Origin: Acanthamoeba lenticulata
Taxonomy: Eukaryota > Discosea > Longamoebia > Acanthamoebidae
Reading direction: 5' to 3'
DNA length: 37,560 nucleotides
NCBI GenBank assembly: GCA_002179805.1
Contig: NAVB01001051.1
Location: 1 to 37,560 of the forward strand
Shown here: in pieces, positions 10,333-20,156 of the stretch
Layout: the number at the start of each line of letters is the position of its first letter
Numbering within the stretch: position 1 is the first letter of the stretch
Program-made: the position numbers and the translations under genes
The notes under the pieces: model-generated
The model's database searches: none
Told to the model about the DNA's origin: nothing
Seen by the model: the letters and a program-made list of their open reading frames with translations, nothing else

Positions 10333-12978
10333 ATGGGGGTGCAGGGGCTGCGTGCGTGGCTGCACGCCCACTTTGGGTCGTGCTTCACCTTGCATAGGTG
10401 GAACGCGCAGCCCAACGCCTCAATGGTGTGGCCACGACCAGACGGTGTAGCGGTAGACATGGGCGGAGAACTGCACCACCTCTGCCGCCAGGCCGGCACG
10501 CACGAGCTCTTCTTTTTTCAGCGGCTGTATGAGCGCCTCGACACCATCTTGCATCGGCTCCAACCTCTCCGTTCCGTCATTCTCGCCCTCGACGGTCCAG
10601 GTTGTGCCCTCCCCTCTCTTTGTTCTCTTCTCAAGCACTAGCCTTACCCCCCCCCCCAAACCCCACAGGGCCGGCCGCCAAGTGGGCAGAGCAGCGCCGC
10701 CGGCGCATGAAGGTGCGCGCTTGTCCCTGACGGCACCACAGCCGCAGCTGCTGAAGAGCGCCAATGGTGGACTATACCAGGGCGACGGAAGCCAGAACCG
10801 GCGCACGGAGAGGATGGGACTCGATCCGCTGCAGCTCACGCCAGGCACGCTGTTCATGGAGCAGATCACCGAAGCCCTGTGCCACTATGCCTGCGAACGG
10901 TTGCTCGATGAGCCTCGCCTCCACGACGCGCGCTTCATCGTTTCGCCGGCCACCGCTCCCGGTGCTTGCTTTGTCCTCGTCGCAGCGTCGTTCCCCTAAC
11001 TGACGACGTTGACATCACCTCGCATGCAGGAGAAGCCGAGATCAAGCTGGCACACATCATCGCCAACCACGAGGAGGCGCTGCATCCTCCCGGAGCCGGG
11101 CGAGCGCACTACATGATCGTCGGTGACGACTCGGACCTCATGCTCATCGGTACTCTTCTCTCATAGAGAGCGGAAGCTTGAGCCAAGTGCTGACCTTGGT
11201 CCATCTTGCGACGATGGTGATGAGCTCTGTGCTTGGCCAGCATGCGGAGCCACGTTGACGTGTCAGTCGTGCAACGAACTGGGCGTGGCGGCGATGATGA
11301 CATCGGTCCGGAGGCCTGCTTCGGGCGCTTCGATTCGGCGGCCTTTTTCGACCGGTTGCGCCGCGCGTTTCCACGCGACGCACCGGCCCGAGTGGCCCTC
11401 GACTTTGTGCTCCTCGTCCTCCTCACGGGAAACGACTACCTTCCCTGTCTCCCCAAGTACGTCGTTGTGGTCCTCCTCTGTCTTGTCCTTCCCCATAACA
11501 CTCATCTCCATTCGCGAACGACGCCAACGCAGGGCCAAGATGGACAATCTGTGGCGCGCGTATCGGGCGCTCAAGGGGGCGGACCGCGAAGGCGAGGACG
11601 CCGAGCCCGACCAGGGCGGCGCGGACAAGGAGAACGACCTGAGCGGCCGCCACCTGTACGACCCGACGACCCGCGCGATTGACCGCCACTTTCTGGCCAC
11701 CTTCCTGCTCCACAACCCGTCCTTCTTCCCCGCCGGCTCTGCTGCGCCGCCTTCGCCTCCGCCTGTTCCATCGAGACCACGTGAAGAGCCGACCGCAGAG
11801 GCGCCATCGATGCCTGGCGTTGAGGGCTCGATGCCAGTTCGGCGGGAGTTGAGGCTGGCCTCGGCCGAGGACTACCTCGCCGGACTCGAGTGGAACATGC
11901 GCATGTACCTCGACTTCCGGTACGATCTTCCCTTCCCCCTTCCTCTCCTTCCCCCTTTCTCCCCTTCATCATCGCTGATCTGCCTGGCGGCCGCAGGTGT
12001 CCCGACTATGGTTATCATTACCCGAGCTGGGACGTGCCCTCGGCAAGAGCCCTGGTTGCGCACCTGCTGTACGCGGGCAGCGGGCCTTCTTCACCGGCGC
12101 CGGCCGCCCTGCTGCCCCTGCTCCCGTACCAGTTCGCTCTGGCCCTCCTGCCGTCCTGGGTGCGCTTTCTTCCTTCATGGCCATGTCTGTAGCCCGCGCC
12201 AAGCGTCGGCTGACCTGCACACACACGCACGTCTTATCTAGGGCAGGGACCACCTTCCCGAGCCGCTCCAGGCCTGCTGCCCCGCAGACGATCCCGAGAC
12301 CAGTGCGTGCGCCTTAGATCTGATGCTCTCTCGCGCGCACTTGCAAGAACAGTACTGGAGAGTGAATTTGACGGTGGCGGGGTGTTGGGCACGGCAGGCG
12401 GCCTGTTCATGGACCCGGCTGACCTGGTGGCGTCCCGCCGGATGCTCGTCGAGGGCCTTTGCGAACACACTGCTGCTGCTGCCGACGTGCCTCCAACTCT
12501 GACGCCGATGGAGGCGCGCACACTGGCGTTTGGCCCGCACCTGTTTTACGAGCGCATGGCCCGGAGGGAGCCCCCGCGCCGCCCCGCCGTGCAGACCCAC
12601 ACGGCAAAGAGGCCGCGCGAGGAGGATGATGCGGCCGGCGAGGTGGACGAGTTCGGGCGCCACGTCGAGTTGCGTCTACGGCCAAAACGTGTAAAGCGAG
12701 AAGAGGAAGAGGAGGAGAAGGAGGAGGAGGCGGAAGAAAGGGAGCCAGATGTGCCCGCAGGCAGCGAGGAGGACGACGGAGACCAACGCCTGCGTAGCGA
12801 CGCCGAGAGCCCACAGGTGCCGCGAATCGAGCGACAGCGAGTGGCGCCAGAGGGTGAAGGAAGCGAGCTCGTGATGATCGACATCGAACCGCCCTTTGGG
12901 ATGAACCCGCTGCCAGTGCAAGGGCTGGCTCTGCTTCGCCACACACGCCACCATCACCATCACCAGCCGACAACCTGA
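10333..12978 (+). CDS. Divergent XRN-family 5'-3' exoribonuclease
   Basis: Nine exons (10333-10600, 10669-10712, 10742-10961, 11030-11149, 11225-11456, 11533-11919, 11997-12159, 12242-12302, 12353-12978) encode 706 residues. XRN landmarks occur in order: MGVQGLRAWL at the N-terminus, VAVDMGGELHHLC with Asp42, GPAAKWAEQRRRRM, GEAEIKL with Glu179 and Glu181 (usual form GEGEHKI), VGDDSDLML at 208-216, LTGNDYLP at 284-291, then CPDYGYHYPSW. These acidic residues bind the two metals that cut 5'-monophosphate RNA. The last 150 or so residues are acidic and low-complexity, with a basic RPKRVKR patch and a His-rich end. It is shorter than typical Rat1 or Xrn1, and its motifs are unlike either. Weakest junctions: the 29-nt intron 10713-10741 and the intron 12303-12352. 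Confidence 0.8.
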
Positions 12979-12999
12979 AAGACTCAGCCTTCAACGAGT

Positions 13000-13005
13000 T
13001 TTATT
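13000..13005 (-). terminator. Candidate polyadenylation signal of the unknown membrane gene
   Basis: TTTATT on the plus strand reads AATAAA on the minus strand, 38 bases beyond the stop at 13043-13045. Only 64 bases separate this stop from the stop of the convergent XRN gene, so the two transcripts probably overlap. Confidence 0.45.
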
Positions 13006-13042
13006 TTGCGTTTCACACAATCCTTCCACGCGTTGACGATCA

Positions 13043-15366
13043 TCACCTCTCGCCCTTGTGGCTCTTGAGGGACGTCGCAGAGCGGAACGTCGGGTAGTCG
13101 TCCAGTTCCACATCCGACGACTGCCGGCGAGCGAACCTGCCCCTTGATGCTGTTCCCACCACAAGAAGAACGTAAGCCAACACATCCTCAACTTTCGAGG
13201 CCAGAGAGCGCGAGAAAGAAAGGCGTACAAGTGCGCAGATACGAGAGGCGAGGTTCGGCCACGTCACCCTTGCCGTCGTTCTCCATGATGCGCTCGGAGA
13301 GACAGCCCGCAAGGCTCTCCAGCACCACGTTCATCCTCTCGCTGCCCATTGCCATGTGAGTCTCCCGCGACCAATGCAACGAAGAGGACGGAGGCGCGTT
13401 ACCGGATGAGGTTGATCTCGTCAAGCGAGGCGTCCTTCCGGATGAGGGCCTCCTTGAGCTCCGTGATGTAGTCGTCATAGGTCACGATCTTGGGGTCGCG
13501 CTCGTCGGCATCTCGTCGGTCAAAGTGGAACGCTCCGTTGCGCACGTAGATCGGCTGGTCGGCTGCTCATGTGCGTCCCGCACGATTGAGGCACGATGAG
13601 CCCATGGTGGCGCTCAAGTGAAGAAGAGAAGAGAGAAGAGGGCACGGCACCAATCCAGTAGAGGCGATTGCGGCGGAACAGGTGGCGCTTGAGCGGAGTG
13701 ACCCAGGCCGACGTCAGAGGGATGAGACAGTAAAGCACGGCCAGCGGGACGATCACCGCCAGCCAGCGCCACTCGAAGCTGCCGGGGTCGCGCGGACACG
13801 CCACGCCCGACGTCAAGACCGTCTCGTGCGCCTGGTACAGGTAGTCTGTGGGCCGGACAGAAGGCGCTAAGCAAAAGAAAACAATCAGGAGAGGAGCTGG
13901 AGTAGTGGGGTCTACGCACTGGTGATGACGAGGAAGAGGGACAAGAACAAGAGGAAGCCTGCCCCGTAGATCGCAGAAAGGGCCGTCTTGGCCAAGAGGA
14001 GCCTGAAATTTGAGATGAATATGAAGAATAAATAATAAAAATAACAATAAAAAATAAAGAAAAAGGAAAAGGAAAAAGCCAAAACAAGAACTCTGATGAT
14101 GTGCAGAGGAACGCACCACAGCTTCTCCATGGGGTCGCCACGATGAAGGCGCTGGACTTTGCGGTGGTAGACGAGCTTGATATTGCGCCACAGCGGACGG
14201 AAAAGGGTGAGCGCCGCAGCGAAGGCCAGCATCGACATGAAGACAATCATCAACGTCACCAAGTCATCCACCTGCGGAAGAATCGGGGAGGAGAGTTGAG
14301 ATTTAGGGCAAACACGTGGGGCAACTCGCGGACGCACCTGACTCGACATGTCCGACACGTCGGCAGCGTAGCTGCTCGGGTCGACCACTGCTGGTGTGGC
14401 CGCAGGTGCAGCGGGCGAGGGGGATGCAGCTGCGGCGGGCGAGGCCTCAGGTGCCGCGGAAGCATCTGCTGCAGCGGCGGGCGAGGCCGCTGGTGAAGCT
14501 TCTCCTGCAGAAGCAGCGGGCGAGGCCTCGGGCGCAGCTGAAGCATCTGCTGCAGCGGCGGGTGACGCCTCAGCCTGGCGTCGTGCGAAACCTCCACTCG
14601 CACTGGTCTCGTAGCCCGCAAGTTGAGCTCCAGGCTGAAGCAAATGGCCATTTGGTATGTTTTAGAGGACCCTTGTAAAACTAGCGGGAGGGGGGGGCAT
14701 CTCCTACCGTGGGGAAGTAGTTGAGGAACTCACGACGGGCGGGAGTGCTCGGCGTGGGGGCGATGGTAGCGAGACAGGCGTTCTTCTGGTCGTAGGCCGA
14801 CTGCAGGTTCTGGAAGTTCTGCAGAGCCAACAGCACCGCGAACATCCACGCCAGAGTCTGCACGAACCTGAGGAACCGTGCTGTGTGAGAGAAGGCCAGA
14901 ACCAAAGGTTTCCTCTCAAGAGGTGCGCACCTCTTGAGGCCATGGAGGCCGATGAGGTCAAAGAACAAGCCAGCGAGTAGAGAGTTGATGGCCTTGAGTC
15001 GTCGGCGCGGTGTGTCTGGTGTGACCCAGTTTTTGCCCATGGTGATGATGACGCTGACGATGAAGTTAGGAAACGGTGCGGTGTAGTGTCTCGCCTGCGC
15101 AGCTCAGTGATGGTGAAGAGCAAAAGGTTGGGCCACCTCCCTTCCAACGAGCACACGCGGATCAGTGATGTCCGCCCCGTTCGCCGGCATTTGGCGTTTG
15201 GCCGCGAGATGGGCCAGGGCAGTCGTCCGTTGGTTTTCGGTAGGTTCTTGCCCGAAGCAAGAGATGATGGTAATTTGACATTCATTTCTCTTGGACTGGG
15301 ACATCCACGACAAGACCTTGGCCGACACCGCAAGAAGCTTGCAGACTTACGAAAGGTCCACAGCAT
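13043..15366 (-). CDS. Unidentified multi-pass membrane protein with an Ala/Ser/Pro/Glu repeat loop
   Basis: Nine exons (15366-15351, 15102-14708, 14634-14338, 14271-14117, 14002-13920, 13845-13651, 13562-13403, 13341-13268, 13149-13043) give 493 residues. Hydrophobic spans read AINSLLAGLFFDLIGL, LAWMFAVLLALQNF, LVTLMIVFMSMLAFAAAL, GAGFLLFLSLFLVIT and LAVIVPLAVLYCLIPL. Spans two and three are separated by a loop of about 130 residues holding a 27-residue imperfect repeat rich in EASPAA. The C-terminus is charged and probably cytosolic. I recognise no family; channel-like and transporter-like readings are both unproven. The short first exon and true start are uncertain (Met27 at 15040 is an alternative). 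An intron-like 50-base segment (14881-14930) is kept as coding because removing it would shift span two out of frame. Confidence 0.65.
14435..14600 (-). repeat. 81-bp imperfect tandem repeat, coding
   Basis: Two copies start near 14435 and 14516, a period of 81 bases (27 codons). Both carry the core GAAGCATCTGCTGCAGCGGC in nearly the same context. On the minus strand they encode Ala/Ser/Pro/Glu-rich units in the lumenal or cytosolic loop of the unknown membrane protein. Confidence 0.75.
14915..14938. repeat. Perfect 24-bp palindrome
   Basis: The half-site CTCAAGAGGTGC is followed directly by its exact reverse complement with no spacer. It lies in the second exon of the unknown membrane gene and overlaps the donor-like GGTGCGC described there. 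Confidence 0.9.
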
Positions 15367-15555
15367 GACCTCACCACCAACAACAATGTGAGCAGCACTT
15401 CTTCATTAGGCGTCGGGAGGGCAAGACAATCTGAGTGTGGTACTGCCTTGGGGAGGTGCTTAGAGACCACAAGTGCCCGTGGCATTTTTATCTTGGCGCT
15501 CCGCCATCATCCCAAAGTGCCTCCGTTCCTGCATTACCCATTCGGCGCGACCTGA

Positions 15556-15867
15556 TTTAAAACCGCGCAACCACACCCGCCCACGCACAAGAAGCGAAAG
15601 GTGGCCGAGGAGGGCGGCAACGCCCCGGCGTTGGCCGAGCAGGAGATCACGTGGAACGTTACGCACGAGATTAAGCGGCAGCCCAGCGTCTCCACCACCT
15701 TTGACTTTGCCAACCTCACCCACTACATTCTCTGTACGCCCCTCACGCACATGGCTCGTCTTGTACGCACGATCAACCCCAACGTAGACTACGCCACAGA
15801 GGAAACGATCAGCTTGGGGTTCAAGTCAGCAAACCTTGATTGTTCCGCCTTGTGTGGGTTCAGTTAA
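15556..15867 (+). other. Uncertain open reading frame without an ATG start
   Basis: The frame is open from just after a TGA (15553-15555) to the TAA at 15865-15867, about 103 codons. The peptide looks coding rather than random: it contains THKKRKVAEEGG, then a mixed segment with ITWNVTHEIKRQPSV and FDFANLTHYIL. No ATG precedes the conserved-looking part in frame, and no upstream exon is evident. A good intron (GTACGC at about 15734 to CACAG at about 15802) would create a stop when removed. It could be a gene fragment, an exon of an unmodelled gene, or a pseudogene. The KKRKV patch resembles a nuclear localisation signal but five residues prove nothing. No family recognised. Confidence 0.3.
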
Positions 15868-15903
15868 TTCGCGAAATGTTTATGATGATACTCATTGTTC
15901 CGA

Positions 15904-15963
15904 ATTGGTGTTCTAAGAAGTAACCAACCAATCAGACCAATCAGAGCGAAAGAGAGAGCCAAT
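15904..15963. promoter_or_regulatory. Cluster of four CCAAT boxes
   Basis: CCAAT occurs at 15928-15932, 15937-15941 and 15959-15963, and inverted (ATTGG) at 15904-15908. The first two sit in the repeated context ACCAATCAGA. CCAAT is the binding site of NF-Y. The cluster is about 160-220 bases upstream of the RCC1-like start codon, so that gene is the likely target. Confidence 0.6.
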
Positions 15964-16120
15964 CTTGATGAAGCGCAACCTTAAACACCGCACGCGAGTG
16001 GCCTTTTTCTCCCTCCTTGGCGGCCTGCCCAGTCTTCTGTTAAACCCCACCCTCGACTAACGTATACCCCAGCTCCGTCAAGAGGCCTGTATTCAGTTCA
16101 GCTCCTGCCTCCAACAAAAG

Positions 16121-18058
16121 ATGGCGCCGTCTTGGGTTGCCGTTCTCGTCATGTTCGTGGTTTTCCCACCGGTGAACTCCGCGACTGCGGTGGGCCCTCT
16201 TGAGACGGCCTACTCGATCGAATGCTGGGGGGATGCTATCCCCGTGCCCGTCCTTACCGGCCAGTACACGCAGCTGGCCCTGGGCGACACTCACGGGTGC
16301 GCTCTCACGGCCTCCAATACGGCCCAGTGCTGGGGCGACAACACAAACGGCCAGAAGGGCCTGGCCAGCACTTCGGAATTGTGGAAGTGGATCGTGGCCG
16401 GGTACGGGGTATCGTGCGGCCTCACGACGAACGGCACCGTACGCTGCTACGGCGTCGATGACGCTCGAACGAACGTGAGCACAGTTACTACGCTCCCCGG
16501 ACCTGGGTTCGGGCTTGCCATGCAGGCTGAATTCGGCTGCGCCCTCTCGTCGCCGCCAGGAGAGGTCAGGTGTTGGGGCATTGAGCACCATGGCGAAGTG
16601 AGCAACTGGCCCACCGACGGCAGCAGCTCGCAGGTGGCCACTGGAGTTGAACACGCCTGCAGGATCAACGTCTCTCACGCTGTACAGTGCTGGGGCAACT
16701 CGGACAACAACCGACTCGACGCACCCGCCAATGTCAACTTCACCGACGTGTGCGCCGGGAGCGATATGACGTGCGGGCTGAAGGAAGGCACCGGCCAGCC
16801 TGTCTGCTGGGGCAACCCAGCGAGCCTGGTGGGCCTTCCGAATGCGTCCTTCTCGTCGCTCGCGTGCGGCGCCACGCACGTGTGCGGCATTCTGAACAAC
16901 AACGAGAGCGTGCTCTGCTGGGGCCGAATGGCGAACGGTCCTGCATCGCTTGGTCGGCAGTACAAGCAGATTGCCGCCTCCAAAAACTACACTTGCGGCC
17001 TGTATGCCTTAGCGGCACCGTCTGTCTCCTTAACGCCTACTCCTTCGCGGTCTCCCCGGGTGTCCTCATCGCCTCATCCTTCGCCATCGCCGTCGGCCGT
17101 GCCGGTGGTGCTGCCGCTGACCGCCAACGCAAGTGCGAGCTTCAGCGATGCTGAGCCTACGATCGACCTCTCGGCTTCGTCGGGCGCAACATCGATCGCC
17201 GTGCGCTCCAGCCTTCAACTCGTCGAGGTCAACAACACTTCCGTTCCGGGGCTCGCTTGGGTGGCCACCAACGCCACCACGACAAACGGCACGGCGACGG
17301 GGATGACCTACGCGGCGCAGCTCGATAAGGAAACCAACGTGACACAGTCATTCTCCTTCTACGGAGCCAACTCGACGGCGGCCAGTTTCTCTGGCCTTGA
17401 CTTTGTCATCGCCGCCGGGTCGATCAAGTGGTCCGTGAACTTCACCTCGACCTCTCCCTCTGTCGGCAGCAACAGGCAAGGAGGCATCGTGCTGCGCTAT
17501 CGACTCTCCGACCTCGCCCCGTCCGGTAACAACAAGCGGGCCAATTCAAGCAACGAGCTGGCGGTTCTGCGGCGCGCCAACAACACTCCTCGCGCCAACA
17601 TGACCTCCTACTTCCTCGTGGTGCCCTCAGCGCCATCCCCACTAGCCCCCAACTCGACCGTGGTGATGATTGTGGAGGTGTTTGACGTGGCGCTCGTCGA
17701 CGACGCTGGGTTCGTGCCCATCAGCCACCGGGTCAAGGTCGTGCCAGGGACCAACGACAGCAGCAGTCACTACGAGCTTGTGCTGGCCTTCCCTGGGTTC
17801 AACCAATCGCTGGCCTACGACCCAAGCATCGGGCTGGGCGTGTTGCTCGGCTCGGCGGACGGCTCCGGCGGCGTAGGAAGCGACGGGACGAACGTGGGTC
17901 TGATCGTGGGCGTGGTGGTATCCATCAGCGTGGCGGCGATCGTAGTCTTGGCGGTCGTCACCGTCGCGGTGGCGCTCGCTTTGTGGAAGAGGAACCGCAT
18001 CGTCTCCGACATTGACATGGTCAACTTTGTTGGCAATGACGGCGAAGCACAGCTGTAA
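16121..18058 (+). CDS. Type I membrane protein with an extracellular RCC1-like beta-propeller
   Basis: A single uninterrupted exon encodes 645 residues. A signal peptide covers about residues 1-21. Residues 30-295 carry RCC1-like repeats marked by alternating C(A/G)L and C(W/Y)G motifs, for example GCALTASNTAQCWGDN and TCGLKEGTGQPVCWGNP. There are seven of each motif, as expected for a seven-bladed propeller. A Ser/Pro linker follows (SPHPSPSPS), then a 280-residue Asn/Thr/Ser-rich extracellular region with many N-glycosylation sequons. One membrane span lies at about 592-622, and a short tail of about 20 residues (KRNRIVSDIDMVNF) ends the protein. The RCC1 fold is known as a nuclear Ran exchange factor, but extracellular cysteine-rich versions are common in amoebae and bacteria. 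A surface adhesion or sensing role is inference. It is the only long gene here without introns. Confidence 0.85.
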   Translation: MAPSWVAVLVMFVVFPPVNSATAVGPLETAYSIECWGDAIPVPVLTGQYTQLALGDTHGCALTASNTAQCWGDNTNGQKGLASTSELWKWIVAGYGVSCGLTTNGTVRCYGVDDARTNVSTVTTLPGPGFGLAMQAEFGCALSSPPGEVRCWGIEHHGEVSNWPTDGSSSQVATGVEHACRINVSHAVQCWGNSDNNRLDAPANVNFTDVCAGSDMTCGLKEGTGQPVCWGNPASLVGLPNASFSSLACGATHVCGILNNNESVLCWGRMANGPASLGRQYKQIAASKNYTCGLYALAAPSVSLTPTPSRSPRVSSSPHPSPSPSAVPVVLPLTANASASFSDAEPTIDLSASSGATSIAVRSSLQLVEVNNTSVPGLAWVATNATTTNGTATGMTYAAQLDKETNVTQSFSFYGANSTAASFSGLDFVIAAGSIKWSVNFTSTSPSVGSNRQGGIVLRYRLSDLAPSGNNKRANSSNELAVLRRANNTPRANMTSYFLVVPSAPSPLAPNSTVVMIVEVFDVALVDDAGFVPISHRVKVVPGTNDSSSHYELVLAFPGFNQSLAYDPSIGLGVLLGSADGSGGVGSDGTNVGLIVGVVVSISVAAIVVLAVVTVAVALALWKRNRIVSDIDMVNFVGNDGEAQL

Positions 18059-18120
18059 ACACGCTTGGTCTCGTTTATGTAGAGTAAAACAGGTTGCGTT
18101 TCTGTTCTACGCCAGCAGCT

Positions 18121-20156
18121 TTACACATGAGCGTAGCCGTCTCGTCGCTCGCTTCCTCCTGTTGGTGATGGCGGAGGCGATAAGTCATTCACCGAAAGCG
18201 GACGAAGCTCGTCAGTTGTTGCGATCACCTCCGTCTCGGGCTTGTAGCCGGTCTTGCTCTCGGGGAAGATGAGGAAGACGATGCAGCACGCCACGAACGA
18301 AACCGCCGCGTTGATCGAGATGACGACATACACCAAACCTACATCGTCGTCCCCATCAGCGTCATGAGGCAATGGACTCGAGCATGGAAGTTGAGCAGAT
18401 CGTCTACTTACCCGCGTTCTGCGTAGGCCAGGCATCCTCGGACATGAAGTAGGACAGCAGTTGGTTGTAGATCAGGGGCCCGAAGAACCCCGTCACGGTC
18501 TTCAGGCCAGAGAGCACGCCCATTAGCTCGCCCTGTTGGTTGGGGCCGTATTGCTTGGAGATGATGCCCTGGGTGACGGGCATCGCCATCATCGAGATCG
18601 TACGGAGCAACACGAGCGGATAGATGTAGTAAATCGCGGGCACGAAGCCGTAGAGCCACGACGCCACCTGATGCCCCATCACGGGGAGTGAGCACACGAA
18701 GCGGACACATCACATCTCAAATGGAATGTGGGAGCGTACAGAGTCGGTGAACATCGAGATGAGGAGGGCCTTGCGATCTCCGATTCGCGGCAGCAAGACG
18801 CGGATCAGAATGCCCTGAGATGGCCGCGCGCTCAAGGTTAGGCTGTGTGGCGTGCAAGGCGAGCGAATGGGATCATCGTGTGAGCACCTGAGACGCAACG
18901 TAGGTGACGCCAAAGCACGCGGTCAACAGGCCAAAGTCCAGCGCTCCCAACCCCGGAAACTTGTGTTTCAAGAAGAGCACGGAGATCGAGAACACTCCCT
19001 CCTCAGCAAGGAACATGATGAAGAAGGTCATGGCTGCCATCCCCCACGAAGAGAAACAAAAAAGAAAATAGAAACCAAAGTTAAACTTCAAGTTGAAAGA
19101 AGGAAGGAACTGAGGGACGGACTCACATACCTACGCTGAGGGCGTAGCGGTTGAGCAAGAGCAGAGCAAAGGAACGGAAGGGATTCACTCGCTTCCAATC
19201 CCATGGGGTCCGTTCCTTTTGCTTGGACTCGACCATGAGGAATTGCACGTACAGCAGGTTGATTGTCGTGAGGCACACCGCCACGATCAACGGAATAGCG
19301 AGATTGATCTGGATGCATCAAGCAAGGTGAGGTTAGTGAAGATGCTCCAAATGGTACTGGAACTTCGTGAGCGATCTCGCACCTCGCCCAACACTCCGCC
19401 GAGGATCGGGCCGAACAGGAAGCCGATGCCCATGGCCACACCAAAGATGCCAAACTTCTTTGATCGCTCCTGGGTGCTGCTAATGTCGGCTACGTAGGCA
19501 TAACCCGCCGTGTAGAAGCCCGATGTGGCGCCTCCAAGGAAGCGTGTAAAGTACAACGGCCACACGGGCCATTTGAACACGTACGCAGCCGCCAAGGCCG
19601 CAGTGTCAATCCCGAATCCAACCTGGCGGCAGGTCAGCTGACCAGTTGGACAACAACAGAGGAAGAGCATAGGACGTACAATAGAGATAAGAAGGCACGG
19701 CACGCGGCCCCATCGGTCAGAGATAAGGCCCAGTGAGGCAGCTGTAAACAGCGTGGCAGCGGCCCCGGCGGCAGTGAGGTAGCCGTTCAAGCTCGATGCC
19801 TCGCCCACGTCGCCATTACAGAGCTCGATCACGATCTGATACACGCGTCAGCCAAAGAACAACTTCTTTGCCAGCGTCGTTGTTAGGCAAGTACGTACCA
19901 GCTGTGTTGTGGAGTTGGTAAACGCATTGGCCAGCATGTAAAGGAGGAACGCAATGAAGATGTGCATGGAGTTCGGAGTCCGCCATGCTTCGGCAGTGCA
20001 GCAAAAGAGAAGAGCCTTGGAGAGGGACCCAGAACTGTGTTGTGAGGGTTCCTCTGGCGGCAGCTCCTGCCACGCGTCGCGAACTACAAGAAACTCTTCA
20101 TCTTCCTCCGAAAGGTGAGTAGTTGGTAGGGAGCCTCTTCTATGTCGTGTGGCCAT
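18121..20156 (-). CDS. Major facilitator superfamily transporter (TetA/HIAT1-like)
   Basis: Eight exons (20156-19899, 19835-19680, 19622-19383, 19308-19131, 19033-18888, 18814-18740, 18667-18412, 18338-18121) encode 508 residues with about twelve hydrophobic spans. The MFS loop 2-3 signature is SDRWGRVPCLL (Asp126, Arg127, Gly129, Arg130). A second family motif, LYFTRFLGGATSGFYTAG, and ADISSTQERSKKFGIFG follow, the pattern of TetA and the animal HIAT1/MFSD14 group. The cytosolic N-terminus is long and acidic (HLSEEDEEFLVV) and the tail is Pro/Ser-rich. MFS proteins move small solutes by proton coupling or facilitation; the substrate is unknown. It is convergent with the RCC1-like gene, with 62 bases between stops. 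A CCAAT at 20255-20259 lies 100 bases upstream of the start. Confidence 0.88.

Larger units (their letters stand above)
15367..16120. promoter_or_regulatory. 754-bp region between divergent starts
   Basis: This region lies between the start of the unknown membrane gene (-) and the RCC1-like gene (+). It holds an uncertain open frame at 15556-15867 and a cluster of CCAAT boxes at 15904-15963. The rest (15367-15555 and 15964-16120) shows nothing I can name. Confidence 0.5.

Noticed and set aside
16040..16879. 279-codon minus-strand frame opposite the RCC1-like gene
   Set aside because: High GC at third positions leaves the opposite strand open; no domain is visible and the plus strand is clearly coding.
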